Assembly (NCBI GenBank): GCA_027577415.1 | Contig: JANBQS010000738.1 | Location: 1 to 12,776, forward strand | Reading direction: 5' to 3' | From: Coemansia sp. RSA 922 | Taxonomy: Eukaryota; Kickxellomycota; Kickxellomycetes; Kickxellales; Kickxellaceae | DNA: 12,776 bases | In this document: piece by piece, positions 1-8,400 of the stretch | Layout: the number at the start of each line of letters is the position of its first letter | Numbering within the stretch: the first letter of the stretch is position 1 | Program-made: the position numbers and the translations under genes | The notes under the pieces: model-generated | Databases searched by the model: none | What the model was told of the DNA's origin: nothing | The model's input: only the letters and a program-made list of their open reading frames with translations

Positions 1-612
1 TTGCTCAAGGCCTTGAACGAACACCGCATTAGACAGCAGCAATTCCCAGCCCTGACGCCTTTAGTCAGCCCAAGCGAGAGAGCCGCGCCCGCGTTCGATA
101 ACGCCCCTCGCGTCCTAGTGATTAAGAAGGCCCCGGTCAGCTCACGGGCTAGCAGCGGCTGGTCGACGCCACCACCAGCCACATCAAAGTCGAACGCGAC
201 AAGGTCGAATGGAGTGCAGCCAGACCAAGACTCCAAGCGCTCGTACGCAACTAGCTCTCATTCGTCAGCAGCATTTCCATCGCTAGGGTCCTCGGGTGTC
301 CCAACAGTGACCACTCTAGCTTCGCAGCTACGCATTGGAGCCGCAGCAGCCAACAGCAGCCGTAATTTACACAGTGCAACAACGCCAGTACGTACTCCCT
401 TGTCGGTTGGCTCTCGTACAGTGGCCCCAGAGTTTCCTGACCTGCCAGTCGCTGCAGTTTCCAGGCCGCCTATTATTCCCATTGATCGGAATGCCACGTC
501 AGCTTGGGATGGGACTGGCGTCGGGTCTAGCGACAACTCGAACAGACAGTCGAGATCTTCCAAGCAATCTCGCAACTCAAAGGGCAAGCAGGTTTTATTC
601 CGCGCTGGATAG
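1..612 (+). CDS. 3' end of a gene for a low-complexity protein with FPxL motifs (identity uncertain)
   Basis: The frame is open at the left edge and ends with TAG at 610-612, leaving 203 C-terminal residues. The first codon in the window is TTG and I see no reason to call it a start, so this is a 3' partial gene. The peptide is rich in Ser, Ala, Pro, Asn and Arg and looks disordered. It contains FPAL near residue 15, PRVLVIKKAP near residue 36, FPSLG near residue 92, EFPDLP near residue 144 and a basic end, KGKQVLFRAG. Repeated FPxL motifs with a short Lys/Gly-rich end recall, from memory, the tails of ZNF598/Hel2 ribosome-quality-control E3 ligases. The PRxLVIKK motif recalls vasculin (GPBP1). 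Neither assignment is firm because no folded domain lies in the window. No intron is needed. The gene is convergent with MSH5, the two stops being 19 bp apart. Confidence 0.6.
   Translation: MLKALNEHRIRQQQFPALTPLVSPSERAAPAFDNAPRVLVIKKAPVSSRASSGWSTPPPATSKSNATRSNGVQPDQDSKRSYATSSHSSAAFPSLGSSGVPTVTTLASQLRIGAAAANSSRNLHSATTPVRTPLSVGSRTVAPEFPDLPVAAVSRPPIIPIDRNATSAWDGTGVGSSDNSNRQSRSSKQSRNSKGKQVLFRAG
594..599 (-). promoter_or_regulatory. Poly(A) signal AATAAA of MSH5
   Basis: Read on the minus strand, positions 599 to 594 are AATAAA, starting 33 nt after the MSH5 stop at 632-634. The signal lies inside the last codons of the plus-strand gene. With the AATAAA at 662-667 it makes a reciprocal arrangement. 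Confidence 0.5.
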
Positions 613-631
613 GTTTAGAATATATTTCACA

Positions 632-3600
632 CTAGAATTCTTGGCTTACCGACGCACTGTCAATAAAGTGCTGAGCCCGACCTAAAATACTGTCCGGTAT
701 TCCAGCGCTTCTGGCACACGCTATAGCATGCGCACTGGAGCTGACAACCTGATCTGTAGCCCTACACATAGATTAAATATATGCCACTAAGTAACTTATC
801 ATACACACGCCAAGACATGGACAACTGACTTACTTGTAGAGATAGACTAGCCCGCTCGTGCTTTCTCTAAACCCCATTGCCTTGACTTGTGCGTGAGTCC
901 AGATATTTCGCACACAGGAAATCTGCCGTATTTCTACACAACAGCAAAATTCTTCAATAGTTTAGTCGACGAAAAGTTAACCTCTACGGAATTGAGACAC
1001 GTTTGCGCCAAGTCTCGAGGTCTCACTGCTTGTGTTTGTCTGTGGCCATATTGCTTACCCTGGAAGTGAGTGGCTGCCAAAACAGATGGCCGGTTGTCAT
1101 TGCGCAAGCTCAAGGAGGCTAGAACACCACAAAGTAAGCTGACGCCGTCGACAGGCGCTGTTCCACGCCCAAACTCATCTAGCAAAACAAGCGAGTTGGC
1201 GCTTGCGAGCTCGGAAATCTTTGCTACAGCGCTGAGATCTGCGCTGAGTGCGCTCATCTTGCGACTTAGTGACTCGGTCGTCTTGCCCATAGCCAAGACA
1301 CGATCAGTCAATCCAACTAAGGCACTCTTTGCGGGGACTGGGCTGCCGATATGTGCCATATAAATGATGAGCGCAATCTGCTTTAGAAGCGCACTCTTCC
1401 CCGAGGCATTTGGGCCGACCAGCACCGTAGTGCGTTTAAATGGGCCACATGACGCATCCAAGTGGTTGCAACCATTTTCCGCAAGATGAAAGTCGTTTGG
1501 GATAAAGGGTGTTGTGCTGGTAACGTACTCGTACACAGGGTGACGACCTTGGATAATATGGACGCACGCCGCATTTGTCAGCCGTGGCTGGCAGTAGCCT
1601 TGTATCTTTGCTATGTGCGCCATAGATTGCAAGCTATGTAAACAGTTGCGTTGGGTATAGAATGCCACTGTTATTAGTAGACATTGACATCCGGTAATAT
1701 GACCAGTGGCTAGGCAATTAATATTTATATCATCCACATCTGCAATGCAGACTTAACCTACCAGTCCAACTGCGATGCAAGCTCCAGAGCTTGAATAATG
1801 TCCCGGATGTACGAACAAATGTTGTTTTGCAGCTCGAGGCTTACTTCAGACTCGGCATCTACCTTTTGCAGGCTTGTTTTAGTACTCGTCGCCATGTCGG
1901 CTGGTTGGTTTTCCATTTCGTCATGACTACTTACCAACAATTAAGCTATAGATATCGCCTGGCGATCTATCAAGGAGCTGGGTGACGCCGTTTTTGTAGT
2001 AGCGCTGTTTGTCCGTTTGAAACTAAGATCAGAATAAAAAAATTGGCACATGGTCTGTTGTTTCTCATTAGTAAGCAGTGGACAGATATCGATGTACGCG
2101 CCAGGGAATCTATGCTTACCTTTAACGTCCAATCGTCAAGATGCGGCATTAACTGATGGCCACCAGCGAGGTTACTGTCGACGGATGATAAGAACCCCAA
2201 CTGTGGAAAGTACACGGCGACAACAGGGACGCCAGCCTCTGCTTCCATTTTACAGCTTGCCTCTCCCTAGGATAGCAAGCGAATACCAGAGTTTAGACTT
2301 AGTTTTGTTCAGTTAGCTAGTGGCCTGCTCCTTAATATTTGTTGGCATTAATGAATTAGCGCCCACTTACCAGTAGATCGTCTAGCTTGCTAAATTTCTC
2401 ACGCAAGTGGTCAACCTTGCTGCTGACACCAGGTGCAATCACGACCCTCTCGTCTAGCCGGCTCGCATCAAAGTCCACCGAGTCAATTATCATGGCCCCC
2501 AATGCGGCCAAGCGCGACTGATCGACTGCGAGAAACTAGAGTATATAATATTAGTCAGTGCTGAATGTCATAGACCACAGGCCCTATGGACTAGTGTTGG
2601 CACACATTATGCTTGATTGCACTTACAGCTTTAATTAACATCGGGGCCGTACTCATAGACGTGACTAGACCGTGCAGCTTGACGATGGCATATGCAAACT
2701 GCGCGAGCGACTCCAAATCGGCAAGCAAAAGCTCTGTCTGGATCCGTAAGCAGGCTACCTTTATCGACTTGACCTTGGACAACACGGCACACATCTCTTC
2801 TAGAGGTTTTGAATGCATGTCCATTGCCAAATAAGTTACTGCTGCCTGTCTCTCGGATACTTCTGCCAGCGATTGAAGCGGACACATGATCCAATCTTTG
2901 AGCATATCGCGACCATTGGAGTTCTTAGTCCTATCGAGAAATTCTATATTTCGATGAAAGTTAGTGCAATTTGAATAAATTACGCCTGTAGCAGTACTGC
3001 CTCCTCCCATCAACTTACTAAAAAGAGACATCCCCTCACTCTTTTTGGCTTGTGAGTGCATATTTGGATGCCTCTGCTTGTCAAACACGCCCAGATACCT
3101 ATACGTAGCGAATTTCTCTGACCAGGTGGTACATTAGCCATCACCAACCTAAAGGCAAACATCCTGTGTTATATGTTTTGATACCTTGTGTTACTGCATG
3201 TGCATCCGACAATTCCATATTTAACTTACTCTAGCGTCATTGCATCGACGAGCATAAAACTTTTCCTACATTCCCGGCCAGGTTATAGTTGTGTCAGTTG
3301 TGAGCAAATTCCGTCAAAGATATTCCACGTATCAGCTTACGAATAACCTTACAGCTGAACCGGCTTTACAGCAATAGGGGTAGACAGTTGACCATTATTC
3401 GTTTCAGACAAGTAGGCGAGAAGGGCGCCAGCACACCCAACCTATTCATTCTGTAATTAAACAAATTAGTAGCTCTCGTGTGCATGTATGCAAAAGTAGC
3501 TCTGGTACAGATCGTAATACTTACAGAAAGCCGGTGTTCATAGACAAATCCTTCGTTGATGCGCTCATCCAGCTCGATTGATTCTTTTGCAGCGGCTGCT

Positions 3601-4194
3601 ATATTCTCAGTCAGGCCAAACAAGCGCTTCTCGGCATTAACAAAATCAAACGCCTCAACGCCAACAGGCACAACCTCGCGACATTTTGTGTCGAACGAAG
3701 CTACAAACAAGATGTCATTCATTAAACCGCAAACATTATTTGATATGCTCTGCTTAGCATCTGCATTATAAACAGCTCACGTTTAAAAAGAAGCCCACTT
3801 ACACAATTCGCTTAGAATGCTGCTTATATTTCCGCCAAAGGCGTTTCCTTGCGGGTGCAAAACCACATCGGCCAATGTCTGCTTGATGACTATGTTACAT
3901 AAAAAACATGTTTAGCAAATCCCCTTTTTAATCTAGATTTAGGGTGTCTGCCAAACAAACCCGAATACCTACGTGATTGCAGTGCCAGTTTAGACGTGGG
4001 TTGCTGCTGAGCAACGCACATAATTGAGAGCTGGCGGACTACTGTGTCGTAAATAGCAGCGCCAAACATGTTGTCAACAATCTGTATCGCGGATATGTCC
4101 TATATTTGCGTGTCGTCTCTTCTGGTATACCATTTAGCATGTGTCCATTTCTTATCAGACAACAACATGTTACACATACTAGAGCCTTTGCCAT
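632..4194 (-). CDS. MSH5: MSH5, meiotic MutS homologue (15 exons)
   Basis: MSH5 forms a nuclear heterodimer with MSH4 that clamps recombination intermediates and promotes crossovers; it does not repair mismatches. Exons by plus coordinate in translation order: 4180-4194, 3973-4099, 3803-3889, 3525-3700, 3353-3441, 3230-3265, 3019-3098, 2627-2943, 2371-2535, 2120-2266, 1935-2022, 1762-1858, 1059-1633, 834-933, 632-761. They sum to 2229 nt, 742 codons plus stop, with every phase agreeing. The start lies in a strong ACCATGG context. Residues 6-200 form the N-terminal domains, starting with a strand ending FGAAIYDT. EGMSLF near 198-203 opens the lever/clamp region, which runs to about 470. The ATPase has Walker A GPNASGKS at 548-555, Walker B LVLLDEFGRGT around 623-633, and ATHF at 662-665. 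DEF instead of DEL, and the VGCAGALLAYL and LVYLYK segments, favour MSH5 over MSH4. The protein ends soon after GIPDSILGRAQHF, so most of the usual C-terminal dimerisation tail is missing. Confidence 0.93.
662..667 (+). promoter_or_regulatory. Poly(A) signal AATAAA of the gene at 1-612
   Basis: A canonical AATAAA starts 50 nt after the stop of the plus-strand gene. It sits inside the last coding exon of MSH5 on the other strand. Cleavage 10-30 nt downstream would make the two transcripts overlap antisense. Confidence 0.5.
1059..1633 (-). other. MSH5: MSH5 ATPase core exon
   Basis: This single 575-nt exon encodes residues 475-666. In order it holds the FIPNDF segment, Walker A (GPNASGKS), an IGSPVPA loop, a serine-containing MSALSADL segment where other MutS proteins have S-T-F-M, Walker B (LLDEFGRGT) and the H-loop ATHF. 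The acceptor follows a CTAATAAC branch point and TTTACATAG. The donor is CAGG|GTAAGC. The residues that bind and hydrolyse ATP (Walker A Lys and Ser, Walker B Asp and Glu, H-loop His) are all present, so the ATPase should be active. The T-to-A and F-to-L changes in the S-T-F motif are unusual. Confidence 0.9.
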
Positions 4195-4348
4195 GGTTAT
4201 TTACTTGGTGTCAATAGAGAAAAAGTTAATCAAAAGAGTCAAAAGAGAGTGAGCATGCACAGTTTAAAATATCTTTGCTAAGGAGTGAGTATATGCTAGC
4301 AATTGCGAGAGTATGCTACACTATCAATCAACGCGTTGCTGACTGAAG
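4195..4348. promoter_or_regulatory. Intergenic gap: RalGAP alpha 3' end and MSH5 5' region
   Basis: These 154 bp separate the modelled RalGAP alpha stop from the MSH5 start; both genes read on the minus strand. I see no canonical AATAAA for RalGAP alpha, no TATA box and no open frame of note. The gap must hold both the RalGAP 3' UTR and the MSH5 promoter/5' UTR, unless the terminal RalGAP intron is not used, in which case the gap grows to 308 bp. The part next to MSH5 is pyrimidine-rich on the coding strand and holds a 9-bp tandem repeat. Confidence 0.5.
4230..4247 (+). repeat. Tandem 9-bp repeat, two copies, 5' of MSH5
   Basis: TCAAAAGAG occurs twice without a gap (4230-4238 and 4239-4247), 36 bp upstream of the MSH5 ATG. 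On the coding strand it reads CTCTTTTGA twice. It could be a binding-site pair or simple slippage. Confidence 0.75.
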
Positions 4349-5422
4349 TTACGTGAATCTCTTATCAGAGGCGATGGAGCCGAGCCTAAAACGTTCATGA
4401 TCGCAGGCAAATTGCATAAGTGATAAGCCCCGATATCAGCGTTAGTATTATGATGTTAGCCTTTCAATGTTGCCACAATATTAGCGTGTAATACGTGAGT
4501 GCTTACCAGCTCCGGTCAACGTGCTTGTCGACAATCTGGTTAATGGTTTGCTGTCGAATTACATAGGGATGCGTGAAGGAGCGGAAGAATGCCTGTATTG
4601 CTCTTCTGTGACCATTGATCGCGGTCGCGCGTACGGCAGTGGGCAGTGCGTCTGCTGAAACTATTGCGCCATCGCATAGCGGGCCAAAGGGCTTAATTTG
4701 CTCGTCGCAATAGATGCCGATTCCGTACTCTCCCGCTTCAAGAGGCCGAATTTGTATTTGAACATTACCAAAGTCGCCGCTGATTGTCTCTGGCCGGTAG
4801 TTGTGATGGCTCTCATTCCAGATGATGTGGACATGGTCGTTGCCAATATGGCGCTTCTACAAATTGATCAAGACATGTTCAACTTACCTCCACAGTTAGT
4901 ACGACTAGAAAAGATGTGAGATACGGAGTGAGCGATCCTTTCAACTACGGCTATAAGAACGCATTTTTGATTAACTTTGTCTAGCCTACCTTTCCCATCT
5001 GTCGCATATCTTTCTGATCTTTGGGCATAGCTGCTGCCTCATGGAACGCAACCTCGATGCTTTCGTCGGCATAGTAGGGGCATGATTCTCCGTCAGAGCC
5101 ATTGCTCTCGAGCTTTCCGGTAAATCCTTGAAACGTCGCCAAGTTGACCTGCCACCCTAAGCTGTCAACAAAGCTTCGATAGGACCCACTTGTATCAAGT
5201 AATGAGTTTGACAATATTTCGGCCTCTGACCACTGTCCCGGACCAACGTAAAGAACTGCGACCTTGATTGTCTCGCGCGCGTGGATCCGATCTAACGCCC
5301 GAATATCGCGGAACAAAGACTCGGACTTGACCAGCGGGACGTAGTAGTTGACGGTCGTTTTGCGTGCGCTATACACAAGTTTGTGCTGTATCAAGTTGCG
5401 GAACAAGTTCATCTTCAAAGGA
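4349..5422 (-). other. RALGAPA1: Rap/Ran-GAP catalytic domain of RalGAP alpha
   Basis: Three exons (4990-5422, 4507-4856, 4349-4385) encode the GAP domain. Segments that match the family are ETIKVAVLYVGPGQ, SYRSFVDSLGWQVNL, a Gly-rich FTGKLESNGS loop, CPYYAD, GNDHVHIIWNE, FGNVQIQIRPL and FGPLCDGAIVSADALP followed by VRATAIN. GAPs of the RapGAP/tuberin class use an Asn thumb rather than an Arg finger. Here the expected Asn is in I-G-N-D, at 4839-4841 (residue 1933 of the window protein), and is intact. The catalytic loop starts just after the intron at 4857-4989. Confidence 0.9.
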
Positions 5423-8400
5423 CTAGGTGCTGGCAAGTAATAGTTAGCGAATTATCGCAAGCCCTGTCTATCATTTGATAGAGACACTCAAGTTCAATGC
5501 CCAATTGGCACAGCCTTTGCCAAGGCAGTACAAGCAGCTATAAAACATACCTTACAGGATCTTCATTCTGCAACCCACTAGAGAACACACGAAGGCGAGA
5601 TGGGTCGACTTTGTACTCGACCGAGGCTACCGATCTGCTGCTGTCTCCGTCATCCGAACTACCGCTTTCGCTATAATAAGAACGCGCGTCACTACATGCC
5701 TGCGCTTCTGCGGCCACAAATGTAGAAATTTGGTCTGTCAGCGCGGCATTGCTTATGCATAAGCCATCCAGATGTTGTCCCGATCCACTGCCAACGCTCG
5801 ATGTGCTCCCTTCAGAATCATGTAGTAACCGATCTTGGAATTGTTTTCCCGCGTCAGTAGTCAGCGCACTATAAGGTATGTGATGTGAAATGAAGTTAGC
5901 ACTGTAAGGAGTGCCTTACTTGGTAGGACCGATGCGAGTCAACTTTTTTAAAACGATACTTGCCTAATAACCGGTATATGCTGCCTTTTGCTGCTGTATA
6001 CGTAGACCTCGCTTTCGTCACTAACCACCTTACAGGGTAACTCGGTTCTGGTAGCCAAGTACTTGGGCTTGTAGGAGTTTTCGCTCTTTTCTGGGGTGAA
6101 ATGAGCGCGTACAGCCCACTTACCAGTGCATCCTCGCGTGATACTGCGGCAAACTATATTGGCATGTGCAAATGGACAATCGTTGAAGGTGGTTAGGTTA
6201 GGTGCATCGGACTAATGTTTAGCAACATGTATTCGTCATTTTGGTGGATATATATATATATATACTTACAGGGTGTCCCAGGTTCGTTGTATATCTTGAG
6301 AATGCTGTTTCCATGTGAGAAGAAAAAGACACGATCACTACTAAAGTCTTCGAGCACGCATGAGTCTATATGCGTATACTCGAATCCACTACATTTCGAG
6401 GCATGGGGAATGGTCAGTTTAGCTCATATTTCCAGGTCAGTAGGCGGCACTTGATGGATCACACAGTGTACGTACCTATCTGGGGCCCCCATATATTGAG
6501 TTCGATCGTCTTCGTCAAAATTGAACAGAGTACCTATATACAGCACTTCTCCCAATTGCTACAACGACGTCAAGCCAAGCAGTAAAGTGAGTATTCAGTA
6601 GGCACATTTGTAAGGGTTCTGAAATGTTTAGCGAGCTCGACTTAGTCAAAGGAGGATATAGCGGCAACTTACTTTAATCGACTCTATGGCTTCATCTCTT
6701 GCTTCTTGATCCGTACTGGTGAATGACGGAGCTGCCTCAGCCTTTTCGTCATGGTCGTCGACGTAGGTGGTTGGTACAAGAGAGAGAACAACGCCGCTTC
6801 CCGTGTCGGTGCCAACCAGAGCGCGATTGTGCTGGTGTCCACAAATGGCTTCCAACGATGTTGGGTGAGCACAACTGTGGATTATTTTCTCTACAAAGAA
6901 ATCGCGAATAGACGTGGCGCTGGTCTCTGCTGGCCGAGTGTCAGCGTCAGTGATAAGCTCGGGTGCCTTGATGATAACTGTCAATAGCAGACTGACCATA
7001 TCTCGGAGTATTAGGACTACACTGGCGAGAAGTATTTCATTGTTCATCGAGTATCATAGCAGACGACCACATTTGAGCAGGTGTTTAGTTGAAGCCGATA
7101 AATGGCAGGTGCATTCGTATTGATGCCAGTAGATACTTGCCATTATTTGCGTTGTAATCCGGAACGTTCCTGGCAAACTGCTCGACTATCGCCCGCATCA
7201 ATTCCATGGCTAGCACTCTTGTGCGAGCCTATATGCCTCAAATTAATTCACAACAATTGCTTTGTGGGTTAGCTTCTCCAGTCTAGGCCTCGCTAACTCG
7301 AACTGCGAGTAATCATCGTGTACGTATCATCGTCTCTAGCTTGGCCGCACTTACCTTGCCCAAAAATGACACTATGTTCGACCTTACTACAAGGAACATG
7401 TTGAGACAACTGACTGCCATTCGTAAAGTGTCGTGTTGTACCGAGAAGAGTCGACTAATTAAAGCGGTCATGCAGTTGTCCACGATCCGACTGTTTTGGA
7501 GCCTACAGAAAAATAAGAATCGAGTGTTTGAGATATCAAAAAAAAAAAAAAAACAATTCATGGTTAATAGCATGTCATAGCCACGTAAATGCGCCAATTT
7601 ATACAACGTCAATAATACGTACCGCTTGTTAGAAATACTCAACTCTGTCAGGCATATTATCGACAACCCCGACAGAACGGCGTGTTCGACAAGTGTGCTA
7701 CATCTTTGGCTGTAGTACTTTAGGCAATTGCTATCCAAAAGAATGCGGTACATGGTATCGCACGACCGACCAAAGAGCGGGCCTCCCTCTTTCAAGGCGA
7801 TTGAGTACTCGCGAGTTGCCAAGGGATCGACTATAGTCGGGTAAGCTGTTTTCTCTAGACTGTCTACAACCGATCCTAACTCGCTGCTGTACTCGGCCTT
7901 ATTTGTCATGTTGGAATCAGAAAGTGGTCGGATCTTCAGGTGTACGTGGTTGGTGTTTAGCACTCGCCCACTGCTAAGTATTGTCGCCATTGACACCAGC
8001 AGCTTAACTGCGCCGCAGATGGCCGGCTCTGGGAAAACCCCGTCATATGAGCTACTCTCGAGTAGCAGTCGTCGAAGACCCTTGTCCAGAGAATACATCA
8101 GCATCCTTGCGCCGGATATACCCAGCGACAGAAGCAAACTGCACTCGACCAAAAACACTTGGATTTGGTCAATGTTTATAGGCAGGCCGGCCTACACGCA
8201 CAAATATAGCAGCTTATTAAGCGTGTCGATTTTAGGAGTTATAAGGCTACTTGTATTGCAAGCTAAAACCAACAGGTTGATTGTTACTTACCGCAAGTGG
8301 CGACAGTGTTATCAATGCCGTTTGTAGAAACCGTGACCGCAAAAACAAAACTCGGCTGTTTACGCGATCCAGGCACCAACACCCCAAACGAAATATCGCT

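Noticed and set aside
258..587. Minus-strand open frame of 109 codons
   Set aside because: It is the shadow of the Ser/Ala-rich plus-strand coding region and has no family-like segment.
1059..1633. MSH4 or bacterial MutS as the identity of the ATPase gene
   Set aside because: DEFGRGT rather than DELGRGT, and good agreement of the N-terminal, lever and C-terminal exons with MSH5, point to MSH5; the many introns exclude a bacterial gene.
4100..4170. In-frame TAG between an upstream ATG (4168-4170) and MSH5 exon 2, suggesting a broken gene or readthrough
   Set aside because: The TAG is the end of a GT-AG intron whose donor lies in the upstream five-codon exon; phase and the ACCATGG context support splicing.
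4698..4919. Plus-strand open frame of 73 codons
   Set aside because: It is antisense to the RalGAP alpha exon that carries the GAP catalytic loop, whose minus frame matches the family across its length.
6215..6585. Two overlapping plus-strand open frames of 79 and 71 codons
   Set aside because: They run through an intron and antisense to two RalGAP alpha exons whose minus frames join in phase.
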